Shown here: positions 1-8,229 of the stretch, one piece after another
How the letters are laid out: each line of letters begins with the position of its first letter
Numbering within the stretch: position 1 is the first letter of the stretch
NCBI RefSeq assembly: GCF_019430905.1
Contig: NZ_JAHYCA010000003.1
Span: 620,001 to 684,000, forward strand
DNA length: 64,000 bases
Origin: Billgrantia antri
GTDB lineage: Bacteria > Pseudomonadota > Gammaproteobacteria > Pseudomonadales > Halomonadaceae
Direction: 5' to 3'
Notes under the pieces: model-generated
Seen by the model: only the letters and a program-made list of their open reading frames with translations
Told to the model about the DNA's origin: nothing
Database searches by the model: none
Made by a program: the position numbers and the translations under genes

Positions 1-1
1 G

Positions 2-2071
2 CGCACCTTCATCGAGCACCAGTGCTCGGTGGCAGCGGGCATGTGCAATGCCTGGGAGATCGCCAAGGAGCGTGCCGACCTGCCTGAGGAACTGTGGCAA
101 TACCTGAAGCAGGAAGGCTTCTTCGGCATGATCATTCCCAAGGAGTACGGCGGCCTCGGGTTCTCCGCCAAGGCTCAGTCGCTGGTGCTGCAGAAGCTCT
201 CCATCAGCGAGACGCTGATGGTCACGGTGGGTGTACCCAACTCCCTGGGACCGGGCGAGCTGCTGCTCAAGTACGGTACCCAGGAGCAGAAGGATCACTA
301 TCTGCCGCGCCTGGCCGACGGCCGCGAAATCCCCTGCTTCGGCCTCACCGGCCCGCGCGCCGGCAGTGACGCCACCTCGCTGCCCGACACCGGCATCGTT
401 TGCAAGCAGGTGATCGACGGTAAAGAGGTGCTGGGCCTGCGCCTCAACTTCGAGAAGCGCTGGATCACCCTGGCGCCCATCGCCACCGTAGTGGGCCTGG
501 CCTTCCGCCTGTTCGACCCCGACCACCTGCTGAGCGAGGAAGAGGATCGCGGCATCACCCTGGCCCTGGTACCGCGCAACACCGCCGGCATGGAGATCGG
601 TCGTCGCCACCATCCCATTGGCAGCCCCTTCCTCAACGGCCCGATCAAGGGCAAGGACGTCTTCGTCCCGCTGGATACCATCATCGGCGGCACCGAGATG
701 ATCGGTCAGGGCTGGCGCATGCTGGTGGAGTGCCTCTCCATCGGCCGCTGCATCACCCTGCCCTCCGGCGCCAGCGGCACCTCACGCTATGCCCTGGGCT
801 GGACCGGCGGCTTCGCCCGCATTCGCCGCCAGTTCAACGTCCCGGTAGCGGAAATGGAGGGCGTGCAGGAACCGCTGGCACGCCTGGCCGCGCTGGGATA
901 CATCGCCCAGGCTGCGGTCTACCAGACCGCCAATACCATCGATCGCGGCGAGAAGCCGGCGGTGCCCTCGGCGATCCTCAAGAGCCAGCTCACCGAGTTC
1001 CAGCGCATCGCGCTCTCCGATGCCATGGACATCCACGGCGGCAAGGCAGTGACCCTGGGCCCGCGCAACTACCTGGGTATCGGCTACAGCGCCAACCCGG
1101 TGTCGATCACGGTAGAGGGTGCCAACATCATGACTCGCAACCTGATGATCTTCGGCCAGGGCGCGATCCGCTGCCATCCGTACGTGCTCGAGGAGCTGGC
1201 CGCCTCGGACAGCAACGATCTGCCGGCCTTCGATCGCGCCTTCTTCGGCCATGCGGCGCTGGTCTTCGGCAACGCCGCCCGGGCCTTCACCATGGGACTC
1301 GGCATCGGCAAGCCGGAGGTGCCCTTCGACGCGGTGGCTGCACCCTATGCCCGCGACATGGCGCGCCTCTCGGCCGGCTTCAGCCTGTGTGCCGATGCCG
1401 CCATGGCCAGCCTCGGGGCCACGCTCAAGCAGCGCGAGATGCTCTCGGCGCGGCTGGGCGACGTGCTCTCCAATCTCTACCTCGCCTCGATGGTGCTCAA
1501 GCACTGGCAGGAGGGCGACAAGGTGGAGGGCGAGGCGGCCCTGCTCCACTACAGCTGCACTCATCTGCTGCAGCGCGCCGAACAGGCCTTCGACGAGTTG
1601 TTCGACAACCTGCCCAACCGCGCGCTCGCCGGCGTGCTACGTGCCGTGACGATGCCGTTGGGGCGGCGTTGGAAGCGCCCCGCCGACCAGTTGACCCGCG
1701 AGATCGCCCAGGCGGTGTCGCGCGACACGCTGCTGCGCGCCAAGCTGCTCGCAGCGGCCTGGCAGCAGAACGACGGCGTGAAAGACAATCCCCTGGCTCG
1801 CTACAACGCGCTGCTCGCCGACTACGACCGCGCCGAGGCGCTCTACCGTACGGTCAACAAGGCCTACGCCAAGGGCGAACTGCCGCCTGAGGCGCTGCAC
1901 CCCGAAGCTCGCCTGGAGGCGGCGCGTGAAAAGGAGCTGGTCAGCGCGGAGGACGCCGAGTTCATGCGCGGCTTCGAAGCCGAGGTGCTGGAACTGCTTA
2001 GCGTGGACGACTTCGAGTACGACGAGTTCGCCACCGACAAGGCCAACATCCTGCGCCACAACGCGGCGTAA
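2..2071 (+). CDS. fadE: Acyl-CoA dehydrogenase FadE, 5'-truncated by window edge
   Basis: First step of fatty-acid beta-oxidation: FAD-dependent oxidation of acyl-CoA to trans-2-enoyl-CoA. The frame is already open at base 2, so the first ~100 codons lie outside; 689 residues are visible against about 815 in the E. coli FadE family. Visible family signatures are FGMIIPKEYGG (near base 120), ITLAPIATVVGLAF (near 465) and VEGANIMTRNLMIFGQGAIRCHP (from about 1110), all closely matching my memory of E. coli FadE. The C-terminal ~270 residues are the FadE-specific extension. The gene stands alone and is followed by a strong terminator. The ATG at 29 is an internal Met, not a start. Confidence 0.96.
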   Translation, partial: RTFIEHQCSVAAGMCNAWEIAKERADLPEELWQYLKQEGFFGMIIPKEYGGLGFSAKAQSLVLQKLSISETLMVTVGVPNSLGPGELLLKYGTQEQKDHYLPRLADGREIPCFGLTGPRAGSDATSLPDTGIVCKQVIDGKEVLGLRLNFEKRWITLAPIATVVGLAFRLFDPDHLLSEEEDRGITLALVPRNTAGMEIGRRHHPIGSPFLNGPIKGKDVFVPLDTIIGGTEMIGQGWRMLVECLSIGRCITLPSGASGTSRYALGWTGGFARIRRQFNVPVAEMEGVQEPLARLAALGYIAQAAVYQTANTIDRGEKPAVPSAILKSQLTEFQRIALSDAMDIHGGKAVTLGPRNYLGIGYSANPVSITVEGANIMTRNLMIFGQGAIRCHPYVLEELAASDSNDLPAFDRAFFGHAALVFGNAARAFTMGLGIGKPEVPFDAVAAPYARDMARLSAGFSLCADAAMASLGATLKQREMLSARLGDVLSNLYLASMVLKHWQEGDKVEGEAALLHYSCTHLLQRAEQAFDELFDNLPNRALAGVLRAVTMPLGRRWKRPADQLTREIAQAVSRDTLLRAKLLAAAWQQNDGVKDNPLARYNALLADYDRAEALYRTVNKAYAKGELPPEALHPEARLEAAREKELVSAEDAEFMRGFEAEVLELLSVDDFEYDEFATDKANILRHNAA

Positions 2072-2090
2072 GTTCGGTCCATCCTACCCA

Positions 2091-2115
2091 ACCCCGGCCC
2101 AGCGCCGGGGTTTTT
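2091..2115 (+). terminator. Rho-independent terminator after fadE
   Basis: An 8-bp perfect stem ACCCCGGC / GCCGGGGT with a 5-base loop is followed by a T run. It begins 20 bases after the fadE stop. The next gene is convergent and ends at 2127, so this hairpin separates the two. Confidence 0.88.
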
Positions 2116-2126
2116 CGTTGCCTCTC

Positions 2127-3995
2127 CTACAACGGCCAAACCAGCAGGATCATCGGTATCGCCACTGCCATCACGACCATCTCGAGCGGCAGGCCCATCT
2201 TCCAATAGTCGCCGAAGCGATAGCCGCCCGGCCCCATCACCAGGGTATTGGACTGGTGCCCGATGGGGGTGAGGAAGGCGCAGGAGGCACTCACGGCCAC
2301 GGCCATCAGGAAGGGATCGACGGAAGCCTCGAAACCGTTGGCCAGACTGACGGCGATCGGTGCCATGAGGACCGCCGCGGCCGCGTTATTGATCACGTCG
2401 GATAGCATCATGGTGGTAACGAACAGCAGCACCAGAATCGAAACGACGGGCCAAGTGCCGCCCAAGCGCAGCAGGCTCTCGGCGACCAGCGCCGCGCCGC
2501 CACTGGTCTCGAGCGCCGTGCCCACTGGAATCATCGCTGCCAACAGCACGATCACCGGTCCATCGACGGCCTGGTAGCCTTCGCGCAGCGGCAGCACCCC
2601 GACCAGCAGCGACACCACGGCGGCAAGCGCCAGGGCGATGGCATTGGGGAGCAGATCGAACAACATGGCGCAGATGGCAAGCGCGAAAATGGCGATCGAC
2701 ACCAGCAGCATGCGCGGCTGCCCCAGCGAAATGTTGCGCCGCGCCAGCGGCAGGCAGCCCAGCGTGGCCAAACTATCACTGAGGTTGCTTTCGCCGCCCT
2801 GTAACAGCAGCACGTCACCCGGCTGAAAACGGATATCGCGCAGGCGTTGGCGCAGCCGGCTGCCGTCGCGGGCCACGGCCACCAGATGCATGCCGTACTG
2901 GTTATGCAGGCGCAGTTGGGTCACGGTGCGGTTGACCATCACCGAGTCATTGCGCACCACCGCCTCGACCAGCTCCAACCCCTCGGTATCAAAGCCGTTC
3001 GTCTTGCGCGGTGTTCCCTTCTCCACCTGTTGCTGCTGATGATCGGCGTCGCGCTCCAACTGGCCGCCCTCATCCTGGACTGGCGCCTCTTCCTCACTCT
3101 CCTCCTGCGGATCGAGCCCCACCTGCAGGCCGGCCTTGTCCTCGAGCAGCTTCATCTCCTCGGGGCCGGCCTCCACCAGCAGTACGTCATCCTCCTTCAA
3201 TACGCCAAGAAAGGCGTGCCCGGCATAGCGACGCTCCTCGCGCAGCACCGCCAGCACGGGAACGGGCTCCTCGAGCTCGTGGTGCAGCTCGCGCAAGGTC
3301 CAGCCAAGCGCCTTGGATTCCGCGCCTACCCTGGCTTCGACCAGGTAGTGAGTGATGTCGAACATGGCCTCGGTGGAGGCATTACCGGCACGCCTCGGCA
3401 CCAGCCGCCAGCCCAGCAGCACGATGAACGCAAGCCCCGCCAGGGCCACGCTGGCCCCTACGGGAAAGAACGAGAACATGCCGAAGGTTTCGCCGGTCAC
3501 GCTGCCGCGATAGCTGGCAATGATGATGTTGGGCGGCGTGCCGATCAGCGTCATCAGGCCACCGAGCAGCGAGCCAAAGGCCAGCGGCATCAGCAGCAGC
3601 GACGGCGAGGTGTCGTGCTCCCGCGCCAGGCGCATGGCCACCGGCAGCAGCAGCGCCAGGGCGCCCACATTGTTCATGAAGCCCGAGAGAACCACCACCG
3701 TGGTCGTCAGCGCCACCAGCTGCAGGAACAGCCGATCGCCGATCTTGAGAACCTGCTCGGCAATGACATCGACCACGCCGGAGCGCTCGAAACCGCGACT
3801 GAGCACCAGCACCGCCGCCACGGTAATGACGGCAGGATGACCGAAGCCATGGAACGCCTCCTCGCCCGGCACCAGCCCCAGGATCACGCAAGCCAGCAGC
3901 GCGGACAGGGCTACCAGATCGTAGCGGAAGCGCCCCCAGACGAAGGCGGCCAGCGTGAGTCCCAGCACGATGAATACCAGCGTATGGTCGGCCAT
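2127..3995 (-). CDS. SLC13/DASS-family transporter with two TrkA_C domains
   Basis: Predicted inner-membrane sodium-coupled anion/dicarboxylate transporter of the YfbS type; the substrate cannot be read from sequence. 622 residues. The N-terminal half holds about five membrane helices and the GTPPN motif (152-156) of the first substrate site. Two TrkA_C/RCK-C-like cytoplasmic domains follow (about 215-295 and 338-420). The second membrane half ends with TPIGHQSN, the matching second-site motif. Between the TrkA_C domains lies a low-complexity acidic, then Gln-rich linker (about 296-332). The ATG at 3995 is chosen over an in-frame ATG at 4112 because GGGAGCG sits just upstream and because the longer version would run through the neighbouring terminator. 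Confidence 0.85.
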   Translation of the reverse strand: MADHTLVFIVLGLTLAAFVWGRFRYDLVALSALLACVILGLVPGEEAFHGFGHPAVITVAAVLVLSRGFERSGVVDVIAEQVLKIGDRLFLQLVALTTTVVVLSGFMNNVGALALLLPVAMRLAREHDTSPSLLLMPLAFGSLLGGLMTLIGTPPNIIIASYRGSVTGETFGMFSFFPVGASVALAGLAFIVLLGWRLVPRRAGNASTEAMFDITHYLVEARVGAESKALGWTLRELHHELEEPVPVLAVLREERRYAGHAFLGVLKEDDVLLVEAGPEEMKLLEDKAGLQVGLDPQEESEEEAPVQDEGGQLERDADHQQQQVEKGTPRKTNGFDTEGLELVEAVVRNDSVMVNRTVTQLRLHNQYGMHLVAVARDGSRLRQRLRDIRFQPGDVLLLQGGESNLSDSLATLGCLPLARRNISLGQPRMLLVSIAIFALAICAMLFDLLPNAIALALAAVVSLLVGVLPLREGYQAVDGPVIVLLAAMIPVGTALETSGGAALVAESLLRLGGTWPVVSILVLLFVTTMMLSDVINNAAAAVLMAPIAVSLANGFEASVDPFLMAVAVSASCAFLTPIGHQSNTLVMGPGGYRFGDYWKMGLPLEMVVMAVAIPMILLVWPL

Positions 3996-4084
3996 ACCCG
4001 CTCCCTGTCGTGGCACAGGCTTCAGCACAACAGTCGCACGAGAAAAAATCCAGCCTTTTCGATCACTTCGGGCGAGGGAGAAGG

Positions 4085-4108
4085 AAAAAACCCGGCCGAA
4101 GCCGGGTT
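4085..4108 (-). terminator. Rho-independent terminator of the acyl-CoA operon
   Basis: On the minus strand an 8-bp stem (GCCGGGTT paired with AACCCGGC, four-base loop) runs into a TTTT/TTTTTT tract. It lies about 20 bases beyond the crotonase stop at 4129 and ends the three-gene acyl-CoA operon. Confidence 0.85.
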
Positions 4109-4128
4109 TCATGTGAGCTCAACGCAGA

Positions 4129-4938
4129 CTATTTCGCCATCTTCTCGAGCATGGCGTTGACCGCCGTTAGATGCTCCGGCTCGTTGTGACACATGCCCTG
4201 GAACACGGCACAGACATCGAGGAAGTCCTTGAGCTCGGTGCGCTGGGCCATCTTCATCAGCCGCTTGGTCAACCGCGTGGCCTTGGGTGGCTGCTCGGCG
4301 ATGCGCGCCGTCATTTCGCCTACCCGCTCCATCAGCGCCTCCGGTTCGGTAACCTCGAGCACGATGCCATACTCCTTGGCCTCCTCGGCGTCGATCACCC
4401 GCCCGGAGAGAGTCAGCTCGAAGGCCCGCTGGTAGCCGATCAGGCGCTGCATGAACCAGGCACCGCCATCGCCGGGGATGATGCCCAGGTTGAGGAAGGT
4501 CTCGCCGAACTTGGCCTTGCGCGAGGCGATGCGGATATCCGCCATGTTGGCCAGATCGAAGCCGGCGCCGATGGCCGGGCCGTTGACCGCGGCGATCACC
4601 GGTACCTCCACCGCCTGCAGCGCCAGCGGGATGCGCTGGATACCGCGCCGATAGCGCCCCGCCACTTCGGCCACGTCGCCGGCGAAATCACCACCGCGGT
4701 TGGCCATGTCCTTGACGTTGCCACCGGCGGAGAACGCCGAACCCGCCCCGGTGAGGACCAGCACCGAGACCTCGTCACAGCGATTGACCCACTCCGCCAC
4801 GGCGACGATGTCGTCGGCCAGGGCCGTTCCGGTCAGGGCGTTGCGCACGTCGTGGCGGTCCAGGGTCAGGGTTGCGACGCGCTCTTCCAGGGTCAGCAGC
4901 GCATCCTGCAGGACGGGCTGGGGTACGCTCTCGCTCAT
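4129..4938 (-). CDS. Enoyl-CoA hydratase/isomerase (crotonase) family protein, atypical active site
   Basis: 269-residue crotonase-fold protein acting on an acyl-CoA. The oxyanion-hole segments are present (SAFSAGGNVKDM; NGPAIGAGFDLANMADI). Aligned by eye with rat mitochondrial enoyl-CoA hydratase, the two catalytic glutamates (Glu144 and Glu164) are replaced by Asp (GAGFD) and Phe (FGETF), so ordinary syn-hydration is doubtful; an isomerase or another crotonase reaction is likelier. It overlaps the acyl-CoA synthetase stop/start by ATGA (start 4938, upstream stop 4935) and is the last gene of a three-gene operon. Substrate unknown. Confidence 0.85.
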   Translation of the reverse strand: MSESVPQPVLQDALLTLEERVATLTLDRHDVRNALTGTALADDIVAVAEWVNRCDEVSVLVLTGAGSAFSAGGNVKDMANRGGDFAGDVAEVAGRYRRGIQRIPLALQAVEVPVIAAVNGPAIGAGFDLANMADIRIASRKAKFGETFLNLGIIPGDGGAWFMQRLIGYQRAFELTLSGRVIDAEEAKEYGIVLEVTEPEALMERVGEMTARIAEQPPKATRLTKRLMKMAQRTELKDFLDVCAVFQGMCHNEPEHLTAVNAMLEKMAK

Positions 4939-7130
4939 GCCGCGCTCTCCTCGTCATGACTGGCGATGGGTTCGCGCTCCACGATAACCCGGGCATCCAC
5001 CACGGCATAGCCGTCGGCGTTGAGAATCACCGGGTTGAGATCCAACTCGCTGAGCTCGGGATAGGCGTCGGCGATGCGCGATACCGTGAGCAACAGCTCC
5101 ACCAGCGCCTCCATGTCGATTCCCGGCTCGCCGCGGGCACCTTCGAGCACCTTGCGCGCCTTGATCTGCTCCACCATGCTGCGCGCATCGTGGCGCGACA
5201 GAGGTATCGAGCGAAAGGCCACGTCCTCCAGTATCTCGACGAAGATCCCGCCCAGGCCGAACATCAACACCGGGCCGAAGATCGGATCGCGAATCACGCC
5301 GACGATCACCTCGACGCCCTTCTTCGCCATCGGCGCGACCAGCACGCCCTCGATCTCGGCCTGATCATCGTAGGCGCGGCAGGAGGCGAGGATCTCGTCG
5401 CGCGCGCGACGCAGCGCGGCCTCGCCCATCAGGTTGAGCTTGACCCCGCCGGCATCCGACTTGTGCAGGATGTCCTTGGACACCACCTTCATCGCCAGCG
5501 GCGCTTCACCGAACGCGGCCACCGCCTCGGCCAGCTCCGCGTCGCTGCGCACGACCCTCTCCTGCGGCACCTCGATGCCGTGCTCGCGCAGCAGCTGCTT
5601 GGCCTCGTACTCGAACAGGTCGCGTCCCTCCGCCCGGGCGCGGGCGAACGTCTCGCCGAGCTCCGGTTTCGGCTCGAGTGCCGGCTCACGCGGATACTGT
5701 TCACAGAGCTGGAGGTAATCGCCGCGCTCGCCCAGCGCCCGCAGCACGCGTACCGATTGCTCGATGGAGGAGTAGATCGGGATGCCGGCTTCATGCAGCC
5801 GGCGCAGGGCAGGCGGCTTGATCGGCGTGTAGAGGCTGTAGATGACCAGCGGCTTGTCGGTGGCCTTGGAAAGGTCGACCATCGCCTCGGCGCCGCGCAT
5901 CTCGTCGCCCAGCAGCGATTCGGCGAAGCGAATGCTGTAGCCACCGAACATGCCGACGAGAAAGATGCTGTCGACGTTGTCGTCGGCGGCGACGATCTCC
6001 ATGCAGGTGGCCAGCAGCGAGGGGTTGGCGTCGGTGGAGCCCGCCACGTCCACCGGGTTGACCGTCGAGGCCTGGGGGAAGAGCACCTCGCGCAGCTTCT
6101 GGCGGGTCTCCTCGGAGAGCTCGGCCAGCGTGAGGCCCGCCTCGGCCAGGCGGTCGGAGGCAATGGTGGCCTGGCCACCGCCGTCGGAGATCACCGCCAC
6201 CCGCTTGCCGCGCGCCTTCTGCAGCAAGCCGAGCCCCTCGGCCACCGGCAGGATCTCGTCGGAGCGATGTACCACGCTGACGCCGGCCTGGCGCAGCAGG
6301 TCCACGGTCATGGCATAGCTGCCGGCCAGCGCGCCGGTATGCGAGCTGGCCGCCTTCTGGCCGGCCTCGGTGGAGCCCGACTTGTATACCACTACCGGCT
6401 TCATGGCGGTGACGTCGCGTGCCACCTCGAGGAACTTGCGCCCGTCGCGAAAGCCCTCCACGTAGAGGGTGGCCACACGGGTGTGTTCGTCCTCGCCCAG
6501 ATAGCGCAGGTAGTCGTTGAAACCGATGTCGCTCTGGTTGCCGGGACCGACATAGGTGGAGAAACCGACCTGGCCGTTGTACTGGGCCTCGAGCGCCAGT
6601 GACAGCAGCATGTTGCCCGACTGGGAGATGATCCCCACGTCGCCCGACTTGACGTTGTCCAGTGCCAGCAGGTTGAGGCGATGGTGCAGGTTGAACACCC
6701 CAGAGGTATTGGGTCCGATGACGCGCACGCCGTGCGCTTCGGCCTGGGCCATCATCTCGCGCTCGAGCTCGGCGCCTTCAGCGCCTGTCTCGGCGAAGCC
6801 GCTGGCCAGTATCACCGCGCCCTTGATGCCGTGGCGGCCACACTCGGCAATCAGCCCCGGCACGCTGGCAGCCGGCGTGCAGATCAGCGCCAGCTCAGGA
6901 GTGCCGGGAATCGCGGCGATCGAGGGCCAGGCCTCGATCCCCAGGATCAGATCGGCCTTGGGGTTGACCGGGTAGATAGCGCCACGGAAGCCGTCCTTGA
7001 TCAGGCCCACCATTGCCTTGTAACCGCGCTTGGTGGGATCGCTCGAAGCACCGACCACGGCGATGCCGGACGGCGCCAGTATCTCGTGCAGCGGGCTGCG
7101 TGTCGGAAGATGTCCTTCGATCGGGTTCAT
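4935..7130 (-). CDS. ADP-forming acetate/acyl-CoA synthetase (CoA-binding + ATP-grasp fusion)
   Basis: 731-residue NDP-forming acyl-CoA synthetase, expected to convert a carboxylic acid plus CoA and ATP to acyl-CoA, ADP and Pi (or the reverse). Order: N-terminal CoA-binding domain (IAVVGASSDPTKRGYKAM), ligase-CoA domain with the phospho-histidine loop (ASSHTGALAGS), then a C-terminal ATP-grasp domain (EAKQLLREHGIEVP; MKVVSKDILHKSDAGGV; ELDLNPVI). It lies between two crotonase genes and is overlapped by the downstream one, which suggests activation of an acid followed by hydration or isomerisation of its CoA ester. The actual acid is not identifiable from sequence. Confidence 0.9.
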   Translation of the reverse strand: MNPIEGHLPTRSPLHEILAPSGIAVVGASSDPTKRGYKAMVGLIKDGFRGAIYPVNPKADLILGIEAWPSIAAIPGTPELALICTPAASVPGLIAECGRHGIKGAVILASGFAETGAEGAELEREMMAQAEAHGVRVIGPNTSGVFNLHHRLNLLALDNVKSGDVGIISQSGNMLLSLALEAQYNGQVGFSTYVGPGNQSDIGFNDYLRYLGEDEHTRVATLYVEGFRDGRKFLEVARDVTAMKPVVVYKSGSTEAGQKAASSHTGALAGSYAMTVDLLRQAGVSVVHRSDEILPVAEGLGLLQKARGKRVAVISDGGGQATIASDRLAEAGLTLAELSEETRQKLREVLFPQASTVNPVDVAGSTDANPSLLATCMEIVAADDNVDSIFLVGMFGGYSIRFAESLLGDEMRGAEAMVDLSKATDKPLVIYSLYTPIKPPALRRLHEAGIPIYSSIEQSVRVLRALGERGDYLQLCEQYPREPALEPKPELGETFARARAEGRDLFEYEAKQLLREHGIEVPQERVVRSDAELAEAVAAFGEAPLAMKVVSKDILHKSDAGGVKLNLMGEAALRRARDEILASCRAYDDQAEIEGVLVAPMAKKGVEVIVGVIRDPIFGPVLMFGLGGIFVEILEDVAFRSIPLSRHDARSMVEQIKARKVLEGARGEPGIDMEALVELLLTVSRIADAYPELSELDLNPVILNADGYAVVDARVIVEREPIASHDEESAA

Positions 7131-7150
7131 GTCTCGTATCCTTGAGTCTG

Positions 7151-7945
7151 TCAGTGTCCCTGGAACCGGGGGGTGCGCTTCTCGGCGAAGGCGTCGACCC
7201 CCTCCTGCCAGTCGGCCGTGGTGGAGCAGGTGAAGACCGCATCCAGCTCCTGCTGCAGCTGGCTCTCTAGTCCGGTGTCACTGCCCTGGTTGACCAGCCG
7301 CTTGAGCATGGCGATCGATACCGGCGCCTGCCGGGAAAGGCTTTCGGCCAGCTCATGGGCTTGCTGCATCAGCCGCTCAGCGGCATGGCAGGAGGTGGCC
7401 AGGCCGATGCGCGCCGCCTCGTGCCCGTCGATGCGCCGCCCGGTGTAGAGCAGCTGGCGCGCCATATTCAATCCCACCAGCTGCGGCAACAGCTTGGAGA
7501 CGCCGCCGCCGACGCAGGTCCCGATACTGGTCTCGGGGAAGCCGATCTGCGCCTCTTCGGCCATCACGATGAAGTCGCAGGCCACCGCCATTTCCGCCCC
7601 GGCCCCCAGGGCATAGCCGTTGACGGCGGCAATGACCGGTTTGGGGTGGCGCAGGATCGCCTCGCAAACGTCGTTGCCTAGCTGCAAGTACCGGCGACGC
7701 TGGTACAAGGTGCGCTTTGCCCCGCCGTGCTCCTTCATGTCGGCACCGACGCAGAACGCCCGCCCCTCGCCGGTGAGGATCACGCAGCGTACCTCCGGGT
7801 CGGCCTTGGCCTCGGCCAGAGCAGCGAGCAGCTCCCCATAGAAGGCTTCCACTACCGCATTGAGGCGGTGCGGCCGGTTGAAGCGGATTTCCATGACCGC
7901 CTCCTGGCGATCGATGATTAGGGTTTCGGGGCTGGCTGGGCTCAT
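7151..7945 (-). CDS. Enoyl-CoA hydratase (canonical catalytic glutamates)
   Basis: Crotonase-family enoyl-CoA hydratase, 264 residues from the ATG at 7945. Both catalytic glutamates are in place: Glu in GAGAEMAVACDF and, 20 residues on, Glu in GFPETSIG. This contrasts with the sister gene at the other end of the operon. The start is uncertain: the frame also allows ATG at 7990 and GTG at 8011, and none has a convincing Shine-Dalgarno; 7945 gives the usual family length. First gene of the operon, divergent from the RpiR-type regulator. Confidence 0.87.
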   Translation of the reverse strand: MSPASPETLIIDRQEAVMEIRFNRPHRLNAVVEAFYGELLAALAEAKADPEVRCVILTGEGRAFCVGADMKEHGGAKRTLYQRRRYLQLGNDVCEAILRHPKPVIAAVNGYALGAGAEMAVACDFIVMAEEAQIGFPETSIGTCVGGGVSKLLPQLVGLNMARQLLYTGRRIDGHEAARIGLATSCHAAERLMQQAHELAESLSRQAPVSIAMLKRLVNQGSDTGLESQLQQELDAVFTCSTTADWQEGVDAFAEKRTPRFQGH

Positions 7946-8017
7946 GACGGGTTCGGACACTCTCGACGTATCGTTGACTGGGATTTCCATAACGTTCGGC
8001 ACGCTCGACACCGAATG

Positions 8018-8034
8018 GAAACAAACGTGTCGTT
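8018..8034. promoter_or_regulatory. Operator-like motif, copy 1 (GAAACANNCGNNTCGTT)
   Basis: One of two copies of a 17-base motif in the gap between the crotonase operon and the regulator gene. The fixed positions are identical in both copies, in the same orientation. The motif contains GAAAC and a G/T-rich second half, resembling an imperfect palindrome. Binding by the adjacent RpiR-type protein is inference. Confidence 0.45.
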
Positions 8035-8042
8035 ATCAAAAC

Positions 8043-8059
8043 ACAAGCGGTACGCTTGT
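8043..8059. promoter_or_regulatory. Perfect 7-3-7 palindrome in divergent gap
   Basis: ACAAGCG-GTA-CGCTTGT is a perfect inverted repeat between the two operator-like motifs. A flanking CAAAAC / TTTTG extends the dyad imperfectly. It may be an operator of either divergent transcript or a hairpin in the leader. Confidence 0.45.
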
Positions 8060-8126
8060 TTTGTCGGCATCCTAGCCAAGGCACAGCATGTCGTCAATAC
8101 GGATGTACCATTGGACAAAAAATCTA

Positions 8127-8143
8127 GAAACATTCGTTTCGTT
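8127..8143. promoter_or_regulatory. Operator-like motif, copy 2 (GAAACANNCGNNTCGTT)
   Basis: Second copy of the motif at 8018-8034; here the first 14 bases (GAAACATTCGTTTC) are themselves a 5-4-5 palindrome. It lies just upstream of a TACAAT -10-like hexamer at 8164-8169, where a -35 region would be, so it could repress the regulator gene itself. Inference from position only. Confidence 0.45.
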
Positions 8144-8229
8144 CATTCACCATTGCCATGCGTTACAATGCGCCTCGCCCCGGCCGTCCTCTCCCGTTGC
8201 TGGGCCATGATCCAACCAGGAGAACCGCC

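Noticed and set aside
782..1564. 260-codon minus-strand open frame inside fadE
   Set aside because: Shadow of the high-GC fadE gene; composition is His/Arg/Gly-rich without any family motif.
2847..4160. 437-codon plus-strand frame opposite the SLC13 gene
   Set aside because: Antisense shadow; the opposite strand shows clear transporter motifs.
4872..6602. 576-codon plus-strand frame opposite the acyl-CoA synthetase
   Set aside because: Antisense shadow with no recognisable domain; the synthetase is well supported.
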